From an uncultured Eubacterium sp. (GTDB lineage: Bacteria > Bacillota > Clostridia > Oscillospirales > Acutalibacteraceae): 52,192 bases of DNA. This document shows positions 26,450 to 35,685 of the stretch, in pieces (positions within the stretch are counted from its first letter, which is position 1; each line of letters opens with the position of its first letter). The DNA lies in the NCBI GenBank assembly GCA_905234495.1, contig CAJOHE010000013.1, positions 1-52,192 of the forward strand. Direction: 5' to 3'. The notes below the pieces were generated by a model, which saw only the letters and a list, made by a program, of their open reading frames with translations, was not told the origin of the DNA and ran no database searches. A program made the translations under genes and the position numbers.

Positions 26450-27172
26450 ATGCAGAAATTATTTGTTGATTTTGTACCCGATGAAATGATATATCTCGAC
26501 GCCGAGCAGTCGCGCCATATCGCGAAATCGCTTCGTATGAAGGTGGGCGACACGCTCACTCTTTCCTGCGGCGACGGCGCCGATTACGGCTGCATTATCG
26601 AGGAAATTACGGCGTCTCAGGTTGTGCTCAAAAAGTGCTACAAGCAGGCAAACGAGAGTGAGCCCGACGTACGCGTTCACATCTATCAGGGCGTGCCGAA
26701 GGGGGATAAGCTTGAGGACGTGATTCAGAAATGCACCGAGCTCGGCGCAAGCGCGTTCACACCCGTTCTGACCGCCCGTTCAATAAGCCGCCCCGATGAA
26801 AAATCCGCGGCGAAAAAGCAGGCGAGATATGCAAAAATTGCGCTCGAGGCAGCCCAGCAGAGCGGCAGGGGAATCGTGCCCGAGGTCGGCAAAATGACAA
26901 GCCTTGAGCAGGCGGTGAAAAACGACGGAAGCGAGCTTAAAATTCTGTTCTACGAGGGCGGGGGCGAAGCGCTTAAAACCCTGATAAATAAAGGGGTTAA
27001 GAGCGTTTCAATATACATCGGTCCCGAGGGCGGATTTGAAAAAAGCGAGGTTGAGCTTCTTGAAAAAAACGGCGCGAAAACCGCCACCCTCGGCAAGAGA
27101 ATTCTTCGCACCCAGACAGCCCCCGTCGCGGCGCTCACCGCGATAATGCTTCTGACGGGAAATCTTGAATAA
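26450..27172 (+). CDS. rsmE: 16S rRNA m3U1498 methyltransferase
   Basis: 240 residues, typical length. N-terminal PUA-like domain (SRHIAKSLRMKVGDTLTLSC) and C-terminal SPOUT knot: VPKGDKLEDVIQKCTELG, AAQQSGRGIVPEV, YIGPEGGFEKSEVELL and the terminal LGKRILRTQTAPVAALT. Methylates N3 of U1498 in the decoding centre. AAGGTGG upstream. A terminator follows. Confidence 0.95.
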   Translation: MQKLFVDFVPDEMIYLDAEQSRHIAKSLRMKVGDTLTLSCGDGADYGCIIEEITASQVVLKKCYKQANESEPDVRVHIYQGVPKGDKLEDVIQKCTELGASAFTPVLTARSISRPDEKSAAKKQARYAKIALEAAQQSGRGIVPEVGKMTSLEQAVKNDGSELKILFYEGGGEALKTLINKGVKSVSIYIGPEGGFEKSEVELLEKNGAKTATLGKRILRTQTAPVAALTAIMLLTGNLE

Positions 27173-27183
27173 AAAACTTTTTT

Positions 27184-27211
27184 AGGCACCTCTTTCGAGG
27201 TGTCTTTTTTT
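27184..27211 (+). terminator. terminator after rsmE
   Basis: The stem AGGCACCTC/GAGGTGTCT with loop TTTC is followed by a run of Ts. Confidence 0.9.
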
Positions 27212-27332
27212 GCACAAAATCAATATATTGCGTCTGACTTAATAGACACACACAAACAATCTGTGCATCATCACTAACAAAACGCAAAAAACATTGTGCA
27301 GGTTTACCATAGTCAAATTTATGAAAATAATA

Positions 27333-27338
27333 TATAAT
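27333..27338 (+). promoter_or_regulatory. possible -10 element of the adhesin operon
   Basis: TATAAT lies 77 nt before the start codon of the 2190-residue surface protein in an AT-rich stretch. The -35 position (TAGTCA) is poor, so an activator or another sigma factor may be needed. Confidence 0.35.
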
Positions 27339-27415
27339 AAAGTGAATATATATATTTTCTTTTAAATTTAAGAAGATTCTATTTAATATACTACATAACA
27401 GAGAGGGAGATTGTT

Positions 27416-30400
27416 ATGAAGAAGAACACATTAAACAGAAAGGTGCTGAGCATAATGCTTGCCGTGCTCATGGCGGCAACTAGCATTGTGCCGTGTTTTG
27501 CCGTTCAGGCGGAAGACGGTATTATCGGCGCGTACCAGATTGAGATTTTCTACAAGGACACGGACACAATCGTGCCCACCTATGTCGACGATTCGCTTCC
27601 CGAGGACCAGAGGGAAGAGTATATCGTGGAGATGGTTGAAGGCGAAAAGCTCAATCTAACCTACAAGCTCATCGATACCGATATGCCGAATAATGCGACC
27701 ATCCACTGGTACAGCGACAGCCCGACTCTTGCGGATGTTGACCAGAACGGCGTTGTAAAGGCGTTTGACTCATCAAAGGGTGCGGTAATTCAGCTCTGGC
27801 TCGACAACGAGGTAAGGACAATTCCGATTGTCGGAGATACGGTTGCCAAGGGCTTTGAAAAAGTATTCTACAGCAACACCTACGTAGATATCGACTCGCT
27901 TGACACCGAAGAGATTATGGTTATTGCCGAGGCAGCTTTCGGCGATGAATCCGTACTCGGCACAAACATTGAAGGCTACAAGGACGACCTCCTCACCTCC
28001 CTCGAGGAGTACCTTGACAAAATCAACACAAATATTTACGTTCAGCTTATTTCATCAAGCGGTGAAGTTCTTGACGAGGACTACATTCAGGTTGTCGTAA
28101 GGAAAAACGATGCGTGGTATGCAAACTTTCTCCCCAACGGTACCCACATCACAAATAAGGCGCAGATTCCCACAACCGTTGCAAAGGGCTCGGAGGTTCA
28201 GCTCTATGCGGTAACAACCCCCAGAAGACTCAACTATAAAGTCGTTTACTCAATCAAGAGCTCGTCGATTTTCGACCAGGGTAAGGTAGTTGCCACGGTC
28301 AACGACTCGGGTCTTGTATCGTTTAAGAATACGGGTACGGTAACCGTAATGGTTTCGCCCGACACCGAACAGATTATTGAAAACTTCCTGAAGCTTGTCA
28401 ACTACGTCTACGCGCTTGACAACACGGGAACGATTGATTCCGACGAGATTGCGGGCATCCTGATAGACTACGTAGGTCTCGATATGAACCGAACGGTACT
28501 TGCCGGTATCATCGACGCGGGTCTTGTCATCAAGGACGTAACGCAGGACGCGGTTGACCCCGTTCAGCTTTCCGCAACGGCGATTGAGATTATCTCAAAC
28601 CTCGTTCTTCAGTTTGTATATAACGACACAATCGAATTCACGGTTGTTGAGGCTGAGCCGATTTCGGACTTCAATCTTGAAGGTCCCGAGTCCGTAAGAG
28701 AGGGCTCCCAGGTTCAGATTGAGGTAACCGACCTTCAGCCGACCTACGGCGACCTCAGCGATATGGTATGGACTTCGTCGAATCCCGCGGTTGCATCCGT
28801 TGACCAGAACGGTATCGTAACGGGCAGGGACGCAGGCGGTTCACTCGGTCAGCTCTCAATCAGCGACCCCGTATATATCACGGCGACGTCGACCACAAAC
28901 AACGTCACCCGAACGTTCAAGATTTCCGTAACGGGTAAGACGGGACGTTATATTTCCGACGTTGAGATAACCGGACCCGATTATCTCGAGCTCAACCAGA
29001 CGGCTAACTATTTCTATCAGATTTACCCCGAAAGAGTTGCCGACGCCGACAACCTATACGTTGAATGGGGCATGAGAGTCGGCGAGGACGAGGACGGCAA
29101 TCCCTACTATGAGTGGGCAACTGCCGACACCCCCGTTACAACCGAGCTCGCGTCGATAGACTATCTCGGCCACTACACGGTTATCGCGGGCGGCGAGGTT
29201 ACAATCGCGCTTCACGCATACACGGGCTACCAGCTTTCAAACGGCAGCTTCTACGAGATTTCATCCCACGTTGCCGAATACGAGGTATTCAACGGCATCC
29301 CGATTGAAGCCATCACCATCACCGTTACCGACGGAACGTCAAACGGCGACATCAACAGGGATAACACAGTAAACATCAACGGTACGAACTATCAGTACGT
29401 AACAATCAAGAAAGGTCAGCTTGAGGCGTATTACAACAACGGTGCAAAGCTTGCAGCTTCGGTTTATCCCGAAAACGCCACAAACAAGCACCTTACTTGG
29501 GTTGTTGACAACGATTATTATACAACCACCCCGAGCGATAACACTCTGACCGCAGAGGTTAAGCAGAATTCGGGCCACGAAAATGCGGACTACTTTAACG
29601 TTTACGCGGTTTCGCAGGACGGCAGAATCAAGTCAAACGTAATCACCGTCTGCATCACAAGAAAATACGTTACTTCTAACACCATCAACGAGAGCACGTT
29701 AAGCCTTGTCAGAGGTTATGACGCAGACGTTACGCACACGGTAGGCTTTGAAAGCAACGCCCTTCTCACCACGACGGGCAACTGCTGCTATATGTGTAAC
29801 TGGTACTCAAGCGATGAAAACGTATTCACGGTTGAGGCAAAGCACAACGACAACCGCGACGCAACAATCACGGGCGTTGACGTTGGCACAGCTACGCTCT
29901 ACTGCGTATCAGCCGACGGCGGCATTGTGGCAACCCGCACCGTAACCGTTTATCCCGACAAGGAAAGATTGCAGAATATCGTAGACCTCTGCGACAAGAC
30001 GGTTATCGAAAGAACGAAGGCAAACGCGGCTGAGTATAAGCAGTTTATGCACAAGCTCGACCTTGCGTACACTATTCTCTACGACGAACCCCTCGCTTCG
30101 CAGTCAACCTGCGACACCTATGCTGACGAACTGCTCTACGCATTCTATAAGCTCGGCGGTTTCGTAGGCATCCTTGATATCGACATCAAGGCAACGGGCG
30201 GCAAGGACCTTGCGAGAGACTTTGTAACGGTTTCGGTGGGTTCAACCGCAAACTACAAGAATCAGAGCTACGACTTTGATATGAAGCTCTTCCCGTCAAA
30301 CGCTATGTACAGCAGCATTGTCTGGACGTCGTCAAACAGCAATATCGCCATTGACGAAAACGGTAAGTGTTCGCCGACGTCAAACAATCCTGCGGCAGGC

Positions 30401-33400
30401 AAAATCACCTGTACGGTAACCGACTATATGGGCAATTCCATAAGCGATTCCGTATACGTTGCATTCTCAAAAACGCCTGCAACGGGAATTGAGCTCAACA
30501 CCTATCAGATAGACAACGGCGGCATCGGCACAACCCAGCAGCTCACAGCAACCGTGCTTCCCACGGGAACGCTCGGCGTGGGCGAGGCAAGCAATTCCGA
30601 CGTTGTATGGTCGTCGACCGACGAGAGCATCGCAACGGTTGACGCAAACGGCGTTGTAACCTTCGTCAAGGGCGGCAGATGTAAGATTGTCGCAACCACG
30701 GTTGACGGCGGCTACACCGCGGAATGCTCGGTTAAGGTTGTAACCTACTACGGCAACCTTGAGCTTCTCATCCAGCAGTACACCGACCTCAACCTTCAGC
30801 AGATAAGCTACATCCCCGAAACGTGGGAAGTTTACGAGGCCGCTATGGACGCTGCGTGGGAAATCATCAGAGTCCGCGACAGCTCGCAGGACGAGGTTGA
30901 CGAGGCATACGCAACCCTTCAGAGCGCATATGAAGGTCTTGAAAAGTACAACCAGATTCAGAAGATAGAGCTCTATCTCGACGGTGAGGAAACCAAGGAA
31001 TTCTATCAGTACGACCTCAGACTTCTCAAAGAGGGTATCAGCTACAAGAACGCGCTTCTTGACCTCAATGCGAGAATCTATCCGAGCAACGGCTCTTATG
31101 CAAGCGCTCAGTGGATTTCATCAACAGACGACATTTCGGTAACGACCGACGGTAAGTGTTCGCCCACGGCAAACAAGTCCTGCTACGGCAGAATCACCTG
31201 CGTTGTAACAGACCACTTTGACAGAACGTATGAGGATTCGGTTTGGGTATCCTTCTCATACAACCCCGTAACGGGAATCGACCTTTCCGAAACGAGCATA
31301 ACCGGCGAGCCCGGCACAACCTATCAGCTCACCGCAACGGTTCAGCCGACGGGTACCTCGCTCTTCCATATTGCAGCGGCGGATATTCAGGATTACTACT
31401 GGGAATCCGACGACACAAGCATCGCAACGGTTAACGACAACGGTCTTGTAACTTTCGTTCACGCTGGCTCAACGATAGTTCGCTGCGTATCCTACGACGG
31501 CGGTATCTACGCTGAATGCGAGGTTTCGGCAGAGGGCGACAGAACGGCTCTCAGAAAGGCGATTGCCGATTATGCGGAAATTGAATATACGGATTACGCT
31601 TACGACTACGGTATGGCGTTCAAGAACGCATACGACGCGGCGACCGTTGCCCTCACTCAGAGGGGTCTCAGTCAGGAGCAGATTGACACCGCGACTGCAA
31701 ACCTTATCAACGCGGCAAACAATCTTCCCGCGCATCCGTACATCTTAGTTGATTCGGTTAAGCTGACATATCAGGCGTACAAGAACCCGACAATCGGCGG
31801 AACCTCGCTTGTAACAAGCGGAACCGTTGGTGCAAACGACGCAATCAGCCTTAACCTTTCAAGCAGCTTTGCAACATATAACTACAATAACTACGTAACG
31901 GTTACGGCGGCAGCAAATCCGACTAACGCAATGTATCAGAGCGTATCGTACAACGTTATTTCAACGACCCGCGCTTCAACCTCGATAAACGGCAACCTCA
32001 TTACGGTTACCCCGACCGAAAAGAGCAGTGGCGGCTTTGCAGAGATTTGCGCAACGATTACAGACTACTACGGCAGAACGACCTCAAGAACCTTCTACGT
32101 AGTTCTTTCCGATAACGTATGCTCGGGCATCAACGTAACCGAAAGCAGTCTCAGCGTATACGCGGGCTCAACCCCGACCCAGCTTCACTATTCAATCTCA
32201 GGCTCGCCTGAATTTACGGGCGTTGTATGGACATCGAGCGACGAAACGGTTGCAACCGTAAGCTCAAGCGGCGTTGTCACCCCGATTGAAAGAGGCACCG
32301 CGGTAATCACCGCAAGAACGGTCGACGGCGGCTACAGCGATACGGTAACGTTCACGATTTCAACCGATTTCAGAACGCTTGCAAACAAGTATAACGAGTA
32401 CAACACCCTGATTGAAAACGTTCAGGATGAGCACGAGTACACCGAGGAATCCCTCAACGCACTCGCTGCGGTAGTTGCAGAGGCGGGCGCTATGATTAAC
32501 GCCAACACCGCAACTCAGGCTGAGGTCAACGAAATGATTTCGGCACTCGACGAGGCTTATAATTCACTTGTTGTATATCAGCAGGCAACGGGCGTAAGCA
32601 TCAGCGCAGACACGACGGACGATGCGGTAACGCTTGTAAATCCGGGCTTCGTCCGCTACACGGGAGCTCCGTTTGTCAACGGCAAGTACGTACTTCTTAC
32701 CGCAAATCCGCTTCCCGCTGCAGGCGCGCTCTATTCAAGCGTTGAGTGGGAATCTTCAAACGAAGACATCACGGTTGACGCAGACGGCGTTGTCACAAAC
32801 CATACGGCAAGAGCGGGCGCAACAAAGATAACCTGTACTCTTACAACCGAAAACGGCGCAACCTTTACCGACACGATGTACGTTTCCTTCACAAGGTACG
32901 GCGTTGTTGACGTAAGCTTTGACGACGATATGGTTTACGGCGCACCCGGCGAATACAAGATTGTTACACCTAATATCACAAATGCAAACAACAGTGCTCT
33001 TTCGCAGTACACGGTTAAGGACTGCATCTTCGAGTCGAGCAATGAAAGCGTTGCAACCGTTGACGAAAACGGACGAATCTTCTTCGTTTCACAGGGCAGC
33101 GCAACAATCACCGCAATCTCAATGGACGGCGGTATCAGCGGCACTATCACCGCGTACACAACGTGGGATACGGGCGCGCTGAAAGCAGCTATACAGGAAG
33201 CTGAGGCTCTTGAGCAGACCGACTACACGCCGTCTTCATACAGCGATATGCAGATTGCCCTTCAGGCGGCACAGAACGTTTACGCAAACGTCAACGCAAA
33301 TCAGTCCCAGATTGACAGCGCCTGTGCGGCTCTCACAACCGCAATCGAAGCACTGGTTGAATTCATCCCGCCCGAGATTTCGGTAAGTTGCAACGGCAGC

Positions 33401-33988
33401 GAGATTGAAACAAATGCGGCAGTTGAGGCGGCGGACAACGATACGCTTGTATTCACCGTATCCCTCGGCGAAAACGCTATGGTTGATTCCTATAACGTTT
33501 CAACCTCGAACGTAACAAACACCACCGTATCCGTCAACGACCTGACTGTAACCGCAGTCAAGGGCATGGGCGACGGAAGCTTCACCTTAACGGTAACGGC
33601 GGTTGACGACTGGGATGAGGAATACGAGGCAACCTACAACATCAGCCTTGTAAACAGCGTTGTTTACGCTACCGACTTTGAAATCACCGCAGTGGGCGAA
33701 ACCGTAGTAAACGGCGCAATCACCCATTCCTGCGGCGGCACCTATACAAACTTCTACGGAATGCAGCTCGGCTACACGCCGACGCCGGCAAATGCAAACG
33801 GCATCGCTTCCGTAACATATGAATCCTCGGCAACAAACTTCGTAACGGTTGACGAAAACGGACTTGTAAACCTTACAACAGCAGGCAAGGTAAGAGGTTC
33901 CAACACGGCAACAATCACCGTAACTCTCACAAATTCCGACGGCTCTCAGGTTATGAAGACGGTTTCAATTACGATAACAAGGGCGTAA
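27416..33988 (+). CDS. giant secreted Ig-like (BIG_2) repeat surface protein
   Basis: 2190 residues. Signal peptide at 1-33 (LSIMLAVLMAATSIVPCFA). Residues 35-845 hold several BIG_2-type domains (pattern V.W.SS.....V...G.V......G...I). From about 849 to 1983 there are helical FIVAR-like segments at roughly 849-915, 1115-1180, 1376-1440, 1655-1722 and 1921-1983, separated by pairs of Ig-like domains: a super-repeat of about 265 residues. Residues 1985-2190 are two more beta domains. No LPxTG, SLH, choline-binding or membrane anchor is seen, so attachment is unclear. BIG_2/FIVAR proteins are adhesins or matrix-binding proteins. GAGGGAG precedes ATG. The stop codon lies 12 nt before the LRR gene, which may be its partner. 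Confidence 0.88.
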   Translation: MKKNTLNRKVLSIMLAVLMAATSIVPCFAVQAEDGIIGAYQIEIFYKDTDTIVPTYVDDSLPEDQREEYIVEMVEGEKLNLTYKLIDTDMPNNATIHWYSDSPTLADVDQNGVVKAFDSSKGAVIQLWLDNEVRTIPIVGDTVAKGFEKVFYSNTYVDIDSLDTEEIMVIAEAAFGDESVLGTNIEGYKDDLLTSLEEYLDKINTNIYVQLISSSGEVLDEDYIQVVVRKNDAWYANFLPNGTHITNKAQIPTTVAKGSEVQLYAVTTPRRLNYKVVYSIKSSSIFDQGKVVATVNDSGLVSFKNTGTVTVMVSPDTEQIIENFLKLVNYVYALDNTGTIDSDEIAGILIDYVGLDMNRTVLAGIIDAGLVIKDVTQDAVDPVQLSATAIEIISNLVLQFVYNDTIEFTVVEAEPISDFNLEGPESVREGSQVQIEVTDLQPTYGDLSDMVWTSSNPAVASVDQNGIVTGRDAGGSLGQLSISDPVYITATSTTNNVTRTFKISVTGKTGRYISDVEITGPDYLELNQTANYFYQIYPERVADADNLYVEWGMRVGEDEDGNPYYEWATADTPVTTELASIDYLGHYTVIAGGEVTIALHAYTGYQLSNGSFYEISSHVAEYEVFNGIPIEAITITVTDGTSNGDINRDNTVNINGTNYQYVTIKKGQLEAYYNNGAKLAASVYPENATNKHLTWVVDNDYYTTTPSDNTLTAEVKQNSGHENADYFNVYAVSQDGRIKSNVITVCITRKYVTSNTINESTLSLVRGYDADVTHTVGFESNALLTTTGNCCYMCNWYSSDENVFTVEAKHNDNRDATITGVDVGTATLYCVSADGGIVATRTVTVYPDKERLQNIVDLCDKTVIERTKANAAEYKQFMHKLDLAYTILYDEPLASQSTCDTYADELLYAFYKLGGFVGILDIDIKATGGKDLARDFVTVSVGSTANYKNQSYDFDMKLFPSNAMYSSIVWTSSNSNIAIDENGKCSPTSNNPAAGKITCTVTDYMGNSISDSVYVAFSKTPATGIELNTYQIDNGGIGTTQQLTATVLPTGTLGVGEASNSDVVWSSTDESIATVDANGVVTFVKGGRCKIVATTVDGGYTAECSVKVVTYYGNLELLIQQYTDLNLQQISYIPETWEVYEAAMDAAWEIIRVRDSSQDEVDEAYATLQSAYEGLEKYNQIQKIELYLDGEETKEFYQYDLRLLKEGISYKNALLDLNARIYPSNGSYASAQWISSTDDISVTTDGKCSPTANKSCYGRITCVVTDHFDRTYEDSVWVSFSYNPVTGIDLSETSITGEPGTTYQLTATVQPTGTSLFHIAAADIQDYYWESDDTSIATVNDNGLVTFVHAGSTIVRCVSYDGGIYAECEVSAEGDRTALRKAIADYAEIEYTDYAYDYGMAFKNAYDAATVALTQRGLSQEQIDTATANLINAANNLPAHPYILVDSVKLTYQAYKNPTIGGTSLVTSGTVGANDAISLNLSSSFATYNYNNYVTVTAAANPTNAMYQSVSYNVISTTRASTSINGNLITVTPTEKSSGGFAEICATITDYYGRTTSRTFYVVLSDNVCSGINVTESSLSVYAGSTPTQLHYSISGSPEFTGVVWTSSDETVATVSSSGVVTPIERGTAVITARTVDGGYSDTVTFTISTDFRTLANKYNEYNTLIENVQDEHEYTEESLNALAAVVAEAGAMINANTATQAEVNEMISALDEAYNSLVVYQQATGVSISADTTDDAVTLVNPGFVRYTGAPFVNGKYVLLTANPLPAAGALYSSVEWESSNEDITVDADGVVTNHTARAGATKITCTLTTENGATFTDTMYVSFTRYGVVDVSFDDDMVYGAPGEYKIVTPNITNANNSALSQYTVKDCIFESSNESVATVDENGRIFFVSQGSATITAISMDGGISGTITAYTTWDTGALKAAIQEAEALEQTDYTPSSYSDMQIALQAAQNVYANVNANQSQIDSACAALTTAIEALVEFIPPEISVSCNGSEIETNAAVEAADNDTLVFTVSLGENAMVDSYNVSTSNVTNTTVSVNDLTVTAVKGMGDGSFTLTVTAVDDWDEEYEATYNISLVNSVVYATDFEITAVGETVVNGAITHSCGGTYTNFYGMQLGYTPTPANANGIASVTYESSATNFVTVDENGLVNLTTAGKVRGSNTATITVTLTNSDGSQVMKTVSITITRA

Positions 33989-34000
33989 GGGGGGATGGCT

Positions 34001-35332
34001 ATGAATAAGAATCTTAAGAAAAGTCTGTCCCTTCTCACCGCGCTGGTGCTTGTGATTACAACAGTCGCCTGCGGTCTTACGGCGCTCGGTGATACCTACG
34101 TTGAAATCAACGCGGTAAATTTCCCCGACCCCGTATTCAGAAGGCTTGTCGGCGAAAAGTACGACCTTGACGAGGACGGCTATCTCAGCCAGAGTGAAAG
34201 AAACGTAACCCTCTTCTCGATTTCGGGTCTTGTTGACCCCGAGGAAGAGGCGGTTGAAAGCATACAGGGCATCGAGTTTTTCCCGAGCGTAACGATTCTT
34301 CGTGTCGGCGGCGTGGGACTGACGAGCATCGACGTAAGCTCGCTTACAAATCTCACCTCGCTGACCTGTCAGGGTAACGAGCTCGAGACCATCGACCTCG
34401 GCTACAATATGCAGCTGACAACGCTCAACTGCTCGGACAACAGGCTCACCTACCTTGACCTCGGCTCAAACGCAAGGCTCACCTCGGTGTACTGCTATGC
34501 AAACAGCATCACGTCCCTCGATTTCAGGGGCTGCCAGAACATTACAAAGCTGAGATGCGACCAGAACGAGCTTACGTATCTCGACGTTTCAATGCTCACG
34601 AAGCTCGCTGAGTTCAACTGCTCAAAGAATCATATCCCGTCGCTGAATCTTGCGACGACCTCGCTCACCGAGGTTACGGACTATATGATAGGCAACCAGA
34701 CTCTTGAGCTTCAGGCAACGCTTGATAACGACCAGATTATAATTCCGTTCACAAACCACGGCCTCACGTCAGGCAACTACATCGGCTGCACGCTCGACCA
34801 GTACACGGGCTCGGGCTTTGAGTACGACCAGTTTGTTGCAAACGACGTGGACGAAATCGCCGACGGCATAACCTATTACTGCGACACCGGTATCGCCGGC
34901 AGCGAGGCTATGAGCGTTGACGTAACCGTGCTTCGCGATTTCTACGAGGTTAAATTCTATCAGACGGAACAGCACACAATCCTTCTAGGCAAATCCTTCG
35001 TCGCTTCGGGCGGCAGCGCAACCGCGCCTCAGGCAATGCCCGTAAGCTGTAAGGCGTTTGACAGTTGGAGTGAGGATATCACAAACGTTACCGAGGATAT
35101 GAACGTTCACGCGCTCTTTGTTGACGCGCACACCTACACAATCACCGCCTTTGACGGCGAGGACACCGTAACGGTTTCCTGCTCGGTATGCAGCGATTCA
35201 AGAACGCTCTCGTTCAGCGAGGCAATCAGCACCCAACCGAACGCACCGAACTACGAACCGTGCTTAGACCTTAACAATGATAATTACATTAATGCAAAGG
35301 ACTACGCAATCTTATGTAGTATGTTCGCGTAA
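34001..35332 (+). CDS. secreted leucine-rich-repeat protein with half-dockerin end
   Basis: 443 residues from the second ATG, which has AAGGGGGG 6 nt upstream; the first ATG directly abuts that site. Signal peptide at about 1-30 (SLLTALVLVITTVACGLTAL). Residues 38-75 carry an EF-hand-like loop (YDLDEDGYLSQSE), as in clostridial LRR proteins. Residues 85-230 have about seven LRRs (LTSLTCQGNELETIDLGYN pattern). A beta region follows, then a C-terminal DLNNDNYINAKDYAIL, which matches one of the two calcium-binding repeats of a type I dockerin; only one copy is present. A single repeat may bind cohesin weakly or be a remnant. Operon with the giant Ig-like protein. Confidence 0.82.
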   Translation: MNKNLKKSLSLLTALVLVITTVACGLTALGDTYVEINAVNFPDPVFRRLVGEKYDLDEDGYLSQSERNVTLFSISGLVDPEEEAVESIQGIEFFPSVTILRVGGVGLTSIDVSSLTNLTSLTCQGNELETIDLGYNMQLTTLNCSDNRLTYLDLGSNARLTSVYCYANSITSLDFRGCQNITKLRCDQNELTYLDVSMLTKLAEFNCSKNHIPSLNLATTSLTEVTDYMIGNQTLELQATLDNDQIIIPFTNHGLTSGNYIGCTLDQYTGSGFEYDQFVANDVDEIADGITYYCDTGIAGSEAMSVDVTVLRDFYEVKFYQTEQHTILLGKSFVASGGSATAPQAMPVSCKAFDSWSEDITNVTEDMNVHALFVDAHTYTITAFDGEDTVTVSCSVCSDSRTLSFSEAISTQPNAPNYEPCLDLNNDNYINAKDYAILCSMFA

Positions 35333-35348
35333 AAAGGTATAAAAAAAT

Positions 35349-35388
35349 AACCGCAAACATCATTTGATGTTTGCGGTTTTTCTTTTTA
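35349..35388. terminator. bidirectional terminator
   Basis: The stem CCGCAAACATC/GATGTTTGCGG with loop ATTT has TTTTT after it and AAAAAAA before it. It separates the adhesin operon from the minus-strand metY-csoR unit. Confidence 0.9.
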
Positions 35389-35685
35389 CTTTAAAAATTT
35401 ATCTATCGCGTTGTTGAGTTCCTCGAGCATCTGCTCGTCGCCGTCCTCGACGGCGTGAACAATGCAGTGTTCAAGGTGGTCCTTCAGAATTACCTTGCCC
35501 GTGTTGTTGAGCGCCGATTTAACGGCTGCAAGCTGAATCAGAACGTCGCTGCAGTCCTCGCCGTCCTCAACCATCTGCTTAACCTTCTGCAGATGACCTA
35601 TGGCCTTTGCAAGGCGGTTTGTGACGTCCTTCGTGTGGGTGTGGTAATGACCGTGTTCGTGCTTTTCCATATCGTTCTCACTCAT
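35386..35685 (-). CDS. CsoR/FrmR-family metal- or thiol-sensing repressor
   Basis: 99 residues, all-helical CsoR/RcnR family (DUF156). A His-rich N-terminus (HEHGHYHTH, residues 9-17) precedes the fold. The ligand set Cys45-His70-Cys74 (HLEHC) has the spacing of copper-sensing CsoR (36-61-65 in the reference protein). Such tetramers release DNA on binding Cu(I), Ni/Co, aldehydes or persulfide. Its ATG overlaps the metY stop codon by 4 nt (ATGA), so it is made with a sulfide-using enzyme. A sulfur-species sensor (CstR-like) would usually have two Cys and no His, so Cu(I)-type sensing fits the residues and sulfur sensing fits the context. No metal transporter adjoins it. Confidence 0.85.
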   Translation of the reverse strand: MSENDMEKHEHGHYHTHTKDVTNRLAKAIGHLQKVKQMVEDGEDCSDVLIQLAAVKSALNNTGKVILKDHLEHCIVHAVEDGDEQMLEELNNAIDKFLK

